DNA from: JAVJSU01 sp040219275 | GTDB taxonomy: Bacteria; Chloroflexota; Anaerolineae; Aggregatilineales; Phototrophicaceae | Length of the DNA: 64,000 bases | Assembly: GCA_040219275.1 (NCBI GenBank) | Contig: JAVJSU010000046.1 | Location: forward strand, 11,566 to 75,565 | Direction of reading: 5' to 3' | Shown here: piece by piece, positions 1 through 8,300 of the stretch | Layout: every line of letters begins with the position of its first letter | Numbering within the stretch: the first letter of the stretch is position 1 | The notes under the pieces: model-generated | Database searches by the model: none | Told to the model about the DNA's origin: nothing | Seen by the model: the letters and a program-made list of their open reading frames with translations, nothing else | Translations under genes and position numbers: made by a program

Positions 1-1161
1 CCGCTACAACGTGGTGCTACTGTTGCGGAATTTGACGCGGCGATCTTCGATCCTGCCAATGAACCGGGCGATATACTCGGTCCGATTGAGACACAATTCG
101 GCTTTCACATTATTGAAATTCAGGAACAACGTTCCGGTAGACGCGTCAGCCATATTCTGTTCACCTCAGAAGACGAAGCCAACGTAGCGGTTCAGCTTTT
201 GAACGATGATAATGTCGATTTTGGCGCGCTGGCGGCACAGTATTCCGCAGATTTAACCACCCGCGATGGTGGCGGTGATCTCGGTTACCTCGTCCCGAAC
301 AACACGTTGATGCCGGATGCCTTTAACGAAGCGGTTTTCGCGGCGGAAGTCGGGCAGGTATTGGGTCCGATTGAGACAGAACGCGGTTTTCATGTGGCGG
401 TTGTCACAGAAGCCAATGGCGATGAAGCGGCTGAAGTCGTTGCCCGTCACATCCTTGTTGATAATGGGGAATTGGCGCAGGAGTTGTTAGATCGTATCAA
501 CGCGGGCGAAGATTTCGCCACTTTAGCCAATATTTACTCACTTGATGGTGGCGGAAATGCTGGCGATACGTTATCCATTATTTCTCAGGGACAACAATCA
601 GGCGCATACTCATTAGAGGATATGTTTGAACAATTCCCCGCGCTGGCGTTGGGTCTGCGCGATGTTGAACAGGGTGATATTGTCGGTCCGTTGAATACCC
701 AATTTGGCTATTTCATCGTGCGGATTGAAGAAACCGGTACTCGTCCACCCACCGCTGAAGAACGCAATTTAGCCATCCAAGACTATGTGGATGCGTGGCA
801 GGTGGAGCAACTCGAAGGTGGTTTGGTTGACGAAACCAACATCTGGAGAGAGTTTATCGTGTTTGATCCGATGCCGTCGGATGTCTCTGAGGCGCTGGTG
901 GATCTTGATATTTTCATCGAACGCTCGCGGGCAGATGCTGAAGAATTCCGCGTTGCGAATAGCATTCCAAACGTACTTTCCCGTTTGACCGTGCCAACGC
1001 CGATCATCCCGGATGTTGAGATTACACCGGAAGTTGAAGCTACGCCGGAAATGGAAGCGACACCGGAAATGGAAGCGACTGAACCTGCTGAAGCCGAAGA
1101 CAGTAGCGACGCTGAAATGACACCGGAAGCCACGCCAGAAGCCACAGAAGCGGCGGGCTAA
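1..1161 (+). CDS. Multi-domain PpiC-type peptidyl-prolyl isomerase, 5'-truncated
   Basis: The frame is open from base 1, so the true start lies left of the window; the TTG at 199 is internal. The visible part of about 386 residues carries parvulin (PpiC/rotamase) repeats. The end of one domain runs to about residue 42 (ILGPIETQFGFHIIEI). A second starts at VSHILF and ends near GPIETERGFHVAVV. A third starts at ARHILV and ends near GPLNTQFGYFIVRI. Proteins of this type (PrsA/SurA-like) assist folding of exported proteins outside the membrane. The C-terminus is an acidic Thr-Pro-Glu tail with near-identical TPEMEA units, encoded by short tandem DNA repeats around 1040-1080 and probably disordered. 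The signal peptide or lipobox expected for such a protein would lie outside the window. It is followed by a terminator at 1223. Function is confident at family level; client proteins are unknown. Confidence 0.85.
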   Translation, partial: PLQRGATVAEFDAAIFDPANEPGDILGPIETQFGFHIIEIQEQRSGRRVSHILFTSEDEANVAVQLLNDDNVDFGALAAQYSADLTTRDGGGDLGYLVPNNTLMPDAFNEAVFAAEVGQVLGPIETERGFHVAVVTEANGDEAAEVVARHILVDNGELAQELLDRINAGEDFATLANIYSLDGGGNAGDTLSIISQGQQSGAYSLEDMFEQFPALALGLRDVEQGDIVGPLNTQFGYFIVRIEETGTRPPTAEERNLAIQDYVDAWQVEQLEGGLVDETNIWREFIVFDPMPSDVSEALVDLDIFIERSRADAEEFRVANSIPNVLSRLTVPTPIIPDVEITPEVEATPEMEATPEMEATEPAEAEDSSDAEMTPEATPEATEAAG

Positions 1162-1222
1162 ATTCTGCTTGATTCGATAATGTTCTGATCGAATTGTTAT
1201 CGCACAATATAAACGACCATTG

Positions 1223-1254
1223 GCGGTGGGGAGCGTGTCTCCTCATCGCTTTTT
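1223..1254 (+). terminator. Rho-independent terminator after the PpiC gene
   Basis: An 11-bp stem (1223-1233 with 1239-1249, including two G-T wobbles) has a 5-nt loop and is followed by five T. It lies 62 bp after the stop codon of the PpiC gene and before the promoter of the ABC operon. Confidence 0.75.
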
Positions 1255-1300
1255 GATTAATGTCGGGCAGATATCACTGTCTGTTTCCATATCTCGTGCA

Positions 1301-1362
1301 TATAATCTCCATATCTTCTCCACAATTTTAGCGCACAATAATAAGAGTACGCCGTGTGGAGA
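1301..1362 (+). promoter_or_regulatory. Putative -10 box and leader hairpin of the ABC-2 operon
   Basis: A perfect TATAAT stands at 1301-1306, with no good -35 at 17 bp. An 8-bp perfect inverted repeat TCTCCACA (1317-1324) / TGTGGAGA (1355-1362) would lie in the roughly 145-nt untranslated leader before the GTG at 1455. It could be a leader structure or a regulator site. The role is inferred from position only. Confidence 0.4.
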
Positions 1363-1454
1363 GTCATCGCACAACTGACGATTTTCAGCACATCCACTAC
1401 GTAAAGACCATCGCATAACGAAGAATATGTTACGCGGACTAAAGGAGAGTTTTC

Positions 1455-2411
1455 GTGAAAGAACAAGTTGCACTACAAGTAGACCACGTCTCAAAATCTT
1501 ACGGTGATTTTCGCGCCGTCGATAATGTGAGTTTTGAAGTAAATCGTGGTGAAATTTTCGCCATGCTGGGTCCAAACGGTGCGGGTAAATCCACGACCAT
1601 TCGTATGATTCTGGACATCATGAAGCCGGATACCGGAACCATTCGCGTCTTTGGTGCGCCCATAAATGACGCATCGAAAGACCGAATCGGGTATTTGCCG
1701 GAAGAACGTGGCTTATACAAAGGCGTGAAAGTCATTGATGTGATGACCTATCTCGGCACGCTTAAAGGCATGTCTCATCGTAACGCCCATGACCGTGCAA
1801 TGGAAATGCTGGAACGTCTTGATCTGCAAGACAACGCCAATAGCAAAGTGAGCGAACTCAGTAAGGGTATGGGACAGAAGGTGCAATTTGCTGTCACGGT
1901 GTTGCATGAGCCGGATTTAGTTATCATTGATGAGCCGTTTTCAGGGCTTGATCCGGTCAATACGATGACTATTAAGCAATTGATCCTCGATATGCGTGAG
2001 AAGGGTACGGCGATTATCATGAGTACCCATCAGATGCAACAGGTGGAGGAAATGGCGGATCGTCTATTGATGATTAATCGTGGTAAGCAGGCGCTTTACG
2101 GCTCTGTGAATGATGTCCGTCGTCAATATGCCCTGCACGCGGTTATTGTTGATGGTGAGGGCAATTGGGAAGGTTTGCCGGGTGTTGTGCAGGTTGAAAA
2201 CGCACCGAACGAACGGGATAGCAAATTGTTGCACCTCGCGGAAAACGTCAGTACCAATGATTTATTGGCAAGCATCGCCGCAACACCGGGGACGAATATC
2301 ACCCGTTTTGAGGAAGCTGTGCCGAGCTTGAACGACATTTTCATCCGTGTGGTTGGCGAGCGTGTGCTTTCAACTGGTGATGTGGAACGTGTTGAGATGG
2401 AGCGTGTATAA
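1455..2411 (+). CDS. ABC transporter ATP-binding protein (NatA/DUF4162 type)
   Basis: Cytoplasmic ATPase subunit of an ABC-2 type exporter, 318 aa. Walker A GPNGAGKST is at about residues 39-47, the signature is the variant LSKGMGQK near 135-142, and Walker B LVIIDEPFSGLD is near 155-166, followed by a switch-histidine region (STHQMQQ). The roughly 100-residue extension after the nucleotide-binding domain matches the DUF4162-type C-terminus of drug/Na+ exporters. The GTG start is preceded by AAAGGAGAG at 1441-1449. The next gene starts on the base after its stop codon, so the three genes 1455-4960 form one operon. Substrate is unknown; NatAB-like sodium export or peptide/drug export are options. 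Confidence 0.9.
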   Translation: MKEQVALQVDHVSKSYGDFRAVDNVSFEVNRGEIFAMLGPNGAGKSTTIRMILDIMKPDTGTIRVFGAPINDASKDRIGYLPEERGLYKGVKVIDVMTYLGTLKGMSHRNAHDRAMEMLERLDLQDNANSKVSELSKGMGQKVQFAVTVLHEPDLVIIDEPFSGLDPVNTMTIKQLILDMREKGTAIIMSTHQMQQVEEMADRLLMINRGKQALYGSVNDVRRQYALHAVIVDGEGNWEGLPGVVQVENAPNERDSKLLHLAENVSTNDLLASIAATPGTNITRFEEAVPSLNDIFIRVVGERVLSTGDVERVEMERV

Positions 2412-3680
2412 ATGAATAAAGTCTGGTTAGTGATAAAGCGGGAATATCTGTATAACCTGCGTCGTCCGGCTTTTTTGTTCGCCGCACTAGGCACACCGAT
2501 ATTCTTTATTGCGATTTTCGTGCTCTCGATTGTGATTACCTCAGAAACCCAACGCGACGTTGCTGATTTAACACAGGTCGGTTATGTGGATAATGCGGGC
2601 GTGCTGAATGCTGGCATGATGCTGGAAGATTATCCTGATCTGTTCAGCGCCTATCCTGATGAAACCGCCGCCCGTGCCGCCTTAGACGATGGCACCGTTG
2701 ATGGTTACGCTGTGATTGCTGAAAATTATATGCAATCTGGTGTGGTCAATCTCTATAGTTACGATGGCTTGCCAGAAAATATGCGTAGTGTTGTAGATCA
2801 GTTGATTACACTGAATTTGACACAGGGCGTTGAACTGGGATTACCGCAAAATCTTGTGCTAGATTCACTAGAAATGACTGTTCAACTGGGTGAAGGCGGA
2901 CGCGAACTTAACGATGAAGCGTTGATCGGTCTGATCATCTTTCCGTTGATTTTCGCCATTGTGTTCGTCATGGCAACCCAATTCACCAGCGGATTTTTAA
3001 TGTCCGGTCTGGTAGATGAACGTACCAATCGCATCATGGAAGTGCTCGTCACCAGCGTCACGCCGGGGCAATTATTGACCGGCAAGCTGATCGGGTTATT
3101 TTTACTCGGCTTAACCCAGTTGACCATTTGGGTTGGCGCTGGTTTGGCAGTCAGCCTTTTGGGGCGAGATGTGGAAATTCTCAGCGGTGTGATTTTAACG
3201 CCGGACATGGTGATTTTTGGTCTGATCTACTTCGTGCTCGGTTATTTGCTGGTCGCCAGTGTGATGGCAGGCATCGGCGCGATAGTGAATTCTGAACAGG
3301 AAAGCCGCCAAATGGCATTCTTCATCACATTCCCGCTGTTTGTACCATACTTCTTTCTGGTGCAATTCTTACTTGAGCCGAATGACACAATTCCGGTTGT
3401 ACTGTCGCTGATTCCCTTTACCGCGCCAATGTCGATGATGATGCGTTTAGGGGTGACGACTGTTCCCGCGTGGCAGATCGCGGCAAGTATCGGGTTGCTA
3501 TTATTAACGACGGTTGTATTCACATGGGGATCGATAAAAGTATTCCGGTGGGGCTTGCTGTTATACGGTAAGAAACTGCGCCCGCGTGAGATTCTCGCGG
3601 TGTTACGTGGCAATCCGTATGCCTATAGTGACCCCGTGATTGAAACCACCGGACAGGCTGTAAAGGAGACATCACGATGA
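2412..3680 (+). CDS. ABC-2 type permease, first subunit (NatB-like)
   Basis: Integral membrane subunit of 422 aa. An N-terminal helix (FLFAALGTPIFFIAIFVLSI, about residues 21-40) is followed by a large extracytoplasmic domain of about 130 residues and then five or six hydrophobic helices from about residue 170. The motif DERTNRIMEVLVTSVTP is the hallmark amphipathic segment of ABC-2 permeases that contacts the ATPase. The ATG directly abuts the stop codon of the ATPase gene and its stop overlaps the next start (ATGA), implying tight translational coupling. It probably forms a heterodimer with the following permease. Substrate cannot be deduced. Confidence 0.87.
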   Translation: MNKVWLVIKREYLYNLRRPAFLFAALGTPIFFIAIFVLSIVITSETQRDVADLTQVGYVDNAGVLNAGMMLEDYPDLFSAYPDETAARAALDDGTVDGYAVIAENYMQSGVVNLYSYDGLPENMRSVVDQLITLNLTQGVELGLPQNLVLDSLEMTVQLGEGGRELNDEALIGLIIFPLIFAIVFVMATQFTSGFLMSGLVDERTNRIMEVLVTSVTPGQLLTGKLIGLFLLGLTQLTIWVGAGLAVSLLGRDVEILSGVILTPDMVIFGLIYFVLGYLLVASVMAGIGAIVNSEQESRQMAFFITFPLFVPYFFLVQFLLEPNDTIPVVLSLIPFTAPMSMMMRLGVTTVPAWQIAASIGLLLLTTVVFTWGSIKVFRWGLLLYGKKLRPREILAVLRGNPYAYSDPVIETTGQAVKETSR

Positions 3681-4960
3681 ACAATATTTTACGGGTATTC
3701 CGGTATGAACTGAGCCGGAATGTACGCCGACGCGCCTTTCTGTTTACGGCTTTCGGTTTGCCGATTCTCATATTTGCGCTGTTTTTTGTGGTGCAGATTG
3801 TTTCCACGAATGCAAACGAAGACTCACAGGAACAATTGACGGAAGATGCACAGGAATTCCTTGTCGGCTATGTCGATCAATCCGGTGTGTTTGCCGGTGT
3901 TGGTACGCTAAGAGGTGGTGAAGTCGCGCCATTTCCAGATCAAGCCGCCGCACAGGATGCGCTGGATAATGGCTTCATCGAGGCATACTATCTGATCCCG
4001 CCGGATTTTGCCGAAACCGGGATGTTTACGATGGTGTTGCCGGAATTTAGCCTGAGCGATATTTCGTCAGGTCCGGTCAATGATTTGATCTATGAAAAAG
4101 TAAGCGACACCGTGGGTGCAGAATTAGCTCAACGGGTGAGCGCGGCTTCGTCAGGTGAAGTAATTCAGCTGGAGCGTGTACCTGTAGGTGGCGAGGTCAA
4201 TGGCAGTGAACAGACAACGGGTGAAGTGATTACCGAAGAAAGTCAGGATGATCGTTTCTGGTTGATTTATGTGTTTGGTTTGCTGTTCATGCTGTCACTC
4301 TTCGGCACCAATGGCTATTTGATGCAAAGTGTCATCGAAGAGAAAGAAACCCGTATCGTGGAAATTTTGATTTCGTCGGTACGTCCGATTCAACTGCTCA
4401 GTGGGAAAATATTCGCGCTTGGCTTGCTTGGCTTGTTGCAAATTGGCGCGTGGCTAGGGACGATGTTCGTGCTTTCGAGATTGGTCGGTGGGGTAGACGC
4501 ACCGGGTATTTTCTCCTTCGTTCAAGGGGTAGATTCACAGGTCTCAGCAGAGACAATCATTCTGTTTGTGATCTATTTTATCCTCGGCTATTTGTTCTTT
4601 GCGGCGGTTTATGGGGCTATCGGGGCGATTTCTACATCGTTGCAGAATGGTCCGAATTACGCGGCAATCTTTACAATGCCGTTGATTCTGCCTTTCTTGA
4701 TGCTGAATGCCTTTGCAGAAACGCCAAATGCGACGTTGCCGGTCATTTTGAGCATCTTCCCGCTGACATCGCCCATTTCGATGATTATCCGCCTTGTGGT
4801 GACGGAAGTACCTGTTGCGGAGTTGGCGTTGAGCATTGGCTTGTTGATTGTGACCGACATCTTCATGATCTGGCTAGCAGGGCGCATCTTCCGTTCAAAC
4901 AGCTTGCTAGCAGGGCAGTTGCCGAAGCTCAGAGATATTCCCAAATTGATTGCCGGATAA
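3677..4960 (+). CDS. ABC-2 type permease, second subunit
   Basis: 427-aa paralogue of the preceding permease. It has an N-terminal transmembrane helix at about 20-42, an extracytoplasmic domain to about residue 190, then a membrane domain. The conserved segment EEKETRIVEILISSVRPIQL corresponds to the ATPase-contact motif of the ABC-2 family. It starts with a 4-bp ATGA overlap with the upstream permease. The operon ends with the strong hairpin at 5001-5036. The two permeases plus one ATPase suggest a heterodimeric exporter of NatAB/YhaP type. Confidence 0.87.
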   Translation: MNNILRVFRYELSRNVRRRAFLFTAFGLPILIFALFFVVQIVSTNANEDSQEQLTEDAQEFLVGYVDQSGVFAGVGTLRGGEVAPFPDQAAAQDALDNGFIEAYYLIPPDFAETGMFTMVLPEFSLSDISSGPVNDLIYEKVSDTVGAELAQRVSAASSGEVIQLERVPVGGEVNGSEQTTGEVITEESQDDRFWLIYVFGLLFMLSLFGTNGYLMQSVIEEKETRIVEILISSVRPIQLLSGKIFALGLLGLLQIGAWLGTMFVLSRLVGGVDAPGIFSFVQGVDSQVSAETIILFVIYFILGYLFFAAVYGAIGAISTSLQNGPNYAAIFTMPLILPFLMLNAFAETPNATLPVILSIFPLTSPISMIIRLVVTEVPVAELALSIGLLIVTDIFMIWLAGRIFRSNSLLAGQLPKLRDIPKLIAG

Positions 4961-5000
4961 TTTGCCTGAAAATCATCCGGTAAAAGACAGCTAAATAGTA

Positions 5001-5036
5001 AAGAGGCGATCACAGTTTCGTGATCGCCTCTTTTTT
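5001..5036 (+). terminator. Rho-independent terminator of the ABC-2 operon
   Basis: An 11-bp perfect stem (5003-5013 / 5020-5030) with 6-nt loop AGTTTC is followed by six T. The A residues at 5001-5002 extend the pairing. It sits between the convergent permease gene and glgP gene. The same loop sequence recurs in the hairpin at 8239-8264. Confidence 0.9.
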
Positions 5037-5061
5037 GTGATTGTTGACTTTTTACCGTTCG

Positions 5062-7635
5062 TTACGCCCAGGTAATTAAGCCCGGTTGGAACGATGTAGA
5101 TAGATATTCATGATGGGGCAAGACGCGTACAGACACACCACATTCGCCGCTGGTCGGATATTTGACCTTCACAGCGAAAGTATACGTGCCGTCGCTATTG
5201 CGCTCGCCTTCTGGCTTCATGTCGGCGGTTTGTCCGGTTTCATTAATGTTGCCACGGGTGTCCAGCGGACCATAATAGACCTGCACCAGCACGTCATTCG
5301 GCGTGAGTGAACCGAGATTGATACGGGCGCTCACGTCAATTTGTGAGCCGACGGTGATCTGTGTTTTATTGACGTTGACATCATCAATGTGCACCGTCTT
5401 CCAGAGATTATCAAGGCTACTGCGCCAGCTTACATAGGACAGCGCGTTTTCGACGTTCGGGCTGGTCATGTTCATGTAGCGTTCTGCCACCGGCATATAA
5501 TAATCCACCGCATATTCCCGCACCATGCGCCGTGTGTTGAAGAAGGGTGCAAGTTTCTTCATCGAATTCTTGACCTTCTCGATCCAATGACGGGGCAGGC
5601 TATCTGCGGAGCGATTATAGAATAGCGGGATCAGGTCGTTTTCGAGCACGGTATACAGCGCCTTGCTTTCAATTTCATCCTGATGTTCCCATTGTTCCTC
5701 TTCGTATTGCTCACCATTGCCGATTGCCCAACCGACATCCGGTGAATAACCTTCTGCCCACCAGCCGTCCAGAATACTGCAATTCAAGCCACCGTTATAG
5801 ATGACCTTCATGCCGCTTGTACCGCTGGCTTCTTTGGGGCGACGGGGTGTATTCAGCCACACATCAACGCCACGCACCATATAGCGGGCGACCAGCATAT
5901 CGTAATTTTCAAGGAAAACGATTTTGCGGCGGAATTCCGGCATTTCCGCAACTTTGACGATCTCACGAATCAGCGCCTTACCGCCTTCATCGTGCGGGTG
6001 GGCTTTACCTGCGAAAATAAACTGCACAGGGCGGTCTGCGTCGCTGAGTAGGGCTTTCAGGCGTTCGATGTCGCGCATAATGAGCGTGGCGCGTTTATAA
6101 GTGGCAAAACGCCGCGCAAAGCCAATGGTGAGTGCATCCGGGTTGAGCACTTCTTCCGCCGCGTCAATTTCCAGCTGTGATGCACCGCGAGATTTTAATT
6201 GTGCCTGCAATTGACGACGCGCAAACGCCACAAGGCGCTCGCGGCGACGTTCATGGGTGCGCCACATCTCGGAGTCGGGAATGTTATCGACATCTTTCCA
6301 GATTTCCACATCGGTTTCGTCGTTGCGCCAATCCGGGCTGAGGTAGCGATCAAACAGGCTCGCCATTTCGCCGCTGACCCATGTTTCCATATGGATGCCG
6401 TTGGTGACTGCGCCGACGGGAACTTCATGCTCCGGTACGCCCGGATATACCCAATTCCACATTTCGCGGGAGACAACCCCGTGCAGTTGTGCCACACCGT
6501 TTGCGGCGGATGACAGATTGAGCGCCAGCACGGACATGGAGAACAATTCGTAAGTGCCCATGTTCTCGCGCCCAAGATTAACGAATTGCTCACGATTTAA
6601 GCCGAGAAGACCCCAATAATTGGTGAAGTGTTCGTCAATGAGATCAAAGCCGAAACGTTCCAGACCAGCAGGCACAGGTGTATGGGTTGTATAAACAGTA
6701 CCGGTTTTGGCGATCTGCCTCGCCTGATCGAAACTAAGATTATTTTCGTTCATCAATTGGCGAATGCGTTCCAGACCGAGAAAGGCGGAGTGTCCTTCGT
6801 TCATATGGCAGATCGTTGGGCGTAATCCCAGTGCTTCTAAGGCACGAATACCGCCAATTCCCATGAGGACTTCTTGCCGGATGCGTGTCCGGCGATCTCC
6901 ACCATATAAACGATCCGTCAGGTTACGATCGTCTACGCGTGGATTATCACCAATGTTGCTATCTAGCAGATAGAGGGAAATCCGTCCGACCTGTACTTTC
7001 CAGATTTGGGCGTAAAGTTCACGTCCCGGCATGGGTACGCTGATTTTGATGGGGTTGCCGTCTTTATCACGTTGCAGGGTGACGGGCAAATTGGCATAGT
7101 CGTTAATGGGGTAGGATTCTTGCTGGTAGCCATCAGTGTTCAGATATTGTTGGAAATAGCCTTCTTGATAAAGCAAGCCAACGCCGACAAGCGGTAAGCC
7201 GAGGTCACTGGCGCTTTTTAGATGGTCGCCACTGAGCACGCCCAGACCGCCCGAATAATTCTGTAAACATTCCGTCAGTCCAAATTCCATCGAGAAATAA
7301 GCGATAACGGGTTGTTTCTTATTTTTGCCGTAGGTGTTCTGATACCATGTCGTTTTTGAGGTCATATATTCGTCGAAAGCATCGCATACACGTTGATAGT
7401 GTGCCATGAAAGATCGATCATTGGCACATGCTTCCAGACGTTCCTGACTAACAAGCCCTAGCATCCAGACCGGATTACTGCGTGTTTTGACCCACAGATC
7501 GGGATCAATACGGCGAAACAGGGAAATTGACTCGAAATCCCATGACCAGCGCAAATTGTAAGCCAGGTCTTGTAAACGTCCGAGTGGTTTAGGGAGTTTG
7601 GGTACTACGTTTATTGTCGCTACAGGTCTAACCAT
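5062..7635 (-). CDS. glgP: Alpha-glucan (glycogen/maltodextrin) phosphorylase
   Basis: Cytoplasmic PLP enzyme releasing glucose-1-phosphate from glycogen or maltodextrins. The start at 7635 (MVRPVATINVVPKLPK) is chosen because AGGAG lies 7 nt upstream; the longer frame to 7704 begins with TTG and lacks a ribosome site. The 857-aa product is the short bacterial/archaeal type: an N-terminal DUF3417 region (LAYNLRWSWD), the glucan phosphorylase core, and the PLP-site motif EASGTSGMK followed by YNGGLNCSILDGWW. A roughly 100-residue beta-rich C-terminal extension follows. It is convergent with the ABC operon and divergent from the CBM48 gene, next to glgC and glgA, so storage-polymer breakdown is the natural role. 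Confidence 0.93.
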   Translation of the reverse strand: MVRPVATINVVPKLPKPLGRLQDLAYNLRWSWDFESISLFRRIDPDLWVKTRSNPVWMLGLVSQERLEACANDRSFMAHYQRVCDAFDEYMTSKTTWYQNTYGKNKKQPVIAYFSMEFGLTECLQNYSGGLGVLSGDHLKSASDLGLPLVGVGLLYQEGYFQQYLNTDGYQQESYPINDYANLPVTLQRDKDGNPIKISVPMPGRELYAQIWKVQVGRISLYLLDSNIGDNPRVDDRNLTDRLYGGDRRTRIRQEVLMGIGGIRALEALGLRPTICHMNEGHSAFLGLERIRQLMNENNLSFDQARQIAKTGTVYTTHTPVPAGLERFGFDLIDEHFTNYWGLLGLNREQFVNLGRENMGTYELFSMSVLALNLSSAANGVAQLHGVVSREMWNWVYPGVPEHEVPVGAVTNGIHMETWVSGEMASLFDRYLSPDWRNDETDVEIWKDVDNIPDSEMWRTHERRRERLVAFARRQLQAQLKSRGASQLEIDAAEEVLNPDALTIGFARRFATYKRATLIMRDIERLKALLSDADRPVQFIFAGKAHPHDEGGKALIREIVKVAEMPEFRRKIVFLENYDMLVARYMVRGVDVWLNTPRRPKEASGTSGMKVIYNGGLNCSILDGWWAEGYSPDVGWAIGNGEQYEEEQWEHQDEIESKALYTVLENDLIPLFYNRSADSLPRHWIEKVKNSMKKLAPFFNTRRMVREYAVDYYMPVAERYMNMTSPNVENALSYVSWRSSLDNLWKTVHIDDVNVNKTQITVGSQIDVSARINLGSLTPNDVLVQVYYGPLDTRGNINETGQTADMKPEGERNSDGTYTFAVKVKYPTSGECGVSVRVLPHHEYLSTSFQPGLITWA

Positions 7636-7750
7636 TGGAGACTCCTGTATATTTGATAAATGATAGATGATGTCAAACTGGTTGTTAAAATACAGCGATT
7701 TCAAAAACCAGCGTTAAGCATAGCCTGAATACTGGTGAATTGGCAATTGT

Positions 7751-7795
7751 AGAAAATGACGTTTTCTTTACAATAATGCCGATTTTTCTGGCATT
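7751..7795. promoter_or_regulatory. Two adjacent inverted repeats between glgP and the CBM48 gene
   Basis: AGAAAA-N5-TTTTCT (7751-7767) and AATGCC-N9-GGCATT (7775-7795) are both perfect 6-bp dyads in the divergent intergenic region. They could be regulator operators for glycogen genes; no transcription factor can be assigned from the sequence. Confidence 0.35.
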
Positions 7796-7838
7796 TTGCA
7801 CAAATATATGCCCATAAATCTCCTCTATTATTCCGTTT

Positions 7839-7858
7839 GTGCTATGCTAGAATAGCAC
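7839..7858 (+). promoter_or_regulatory. Extended -10 promoter overlapped by a perfect inverted repeat
   Basis: The sequence GTGCTAT-N6-ATAGCAC is a perfect 7-bp dyad. It contains the extended -10 motif TGCTATGCT (7840-7848) found upstream of other genes here. It lies 44-63 bp before the ATG of the CBM48 gene. The overlap of dyad and -10 suggests repression by a DNA-binding protein, which is an inference. Confidence 0.45.
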
Positions 7859-7901
7859 CGCCTAGTCTTTATTAGGTGATAACGTGTGTGAAAGGAAAAC
7901 A

Positions 7902-8195
7902 ATGTTGAAGAAAGATGTGGTCAGCAAAGGCACAATCAATAAGGTGACGTTTTACACGCACCCATTGCCGGAGGCGGAAACCGCCTATCTCGTTGGCGAT
8001 TTTAATGAGTGGGACGAAGCCGCCAGCCCGATGCAACAACTTAAGGATGGGCGTTTTAAACTCGTCTTAAAATTGGATACTGGTAATGCGTATCAGTTCC
8101 GCTATCTTGTAGACGGTGATTGGCACAATGATTGGGAAGCTGACGAATACGTTCCAAACCCCTTCATTGGTGACAATTCCGTTGTTCGCACCTAG
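7902..8195 (+). CDS. Stand-alone glycogen-binding (CBM48/AMPK-beta-like) protein
   Basis: A 97-aa protein consisting of one isoamylase-N/AMPK glycogen-binding beta-sandwich. The hallmark VGDFNEWDEAASPM, the charged strand DGRFKLVLKLDTGNAYQFRY and the ending DEYVPNPFIGDNSVV are all typical of CBM48. The ATG at 7902 is preferred to the GTG at 7884 because GAAAGG sits 7 nt before it. No catalytic domain follows; the gene ends and a hairpin appears. It stands between glgP and glgC, so it probably binds glycogen or maltodextrin, as a targeting, scaffolding or sensing factor. Partner enzymes are unknown. Confidence 0.85.
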   Translation: MLKKDVVSKGTINKVTFYTHPLPEAETAYLVGDFNEWDEAASPMQQLKDGRFKLVLKLDTGNAYQFRYLVDGDWHNDWEADEYVPNPFIGDNSVVRT

Positions 8196-8238
8196 TTGAT
8201 TTAGTTCAATTAGCCTAGTTTTCACGCTTTATAAAGAT

Positions 8239-8264
8239 CGACCTCTCAAGTTTCTGAGAGGTCG
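8239..8264. terminator. Hairpin between convergent CBM48 gene and glgC
   Basis: A 10-bp perfect stem (8239-8248 / 8255-8264) with loop AGTTTC, identical to the loop of the terminator at 5001. No T-tract follows on either strand, so termination is less certain; it may act bidirectionally between two convergent genes. Confidence 0.5.
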
Positions 8265-8300
8265 TCGTGATTCTAGGGCTAAGTTAAGAGGGAAGAGTGA

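Noticed and set aside
2123..3613. Antisense frames over the ABC operon
   Set aside because: They are shadows of strongly supported genes, without ribosome sites or recognisable domains.
7646..7676. TTGACA/TATACA promoter for glgP
   Set aside because: Spacing is 19 bp and the -10 would overlap the ribosome-binding site, leaving no leader for it.
7636..7704. N-terminal extension of glgP to the TTG at 7704
   Set aside because: No ribosome-binding site, no similarity to the family's N-terminus, and a good AGGAG stands before the ATG at 7635.
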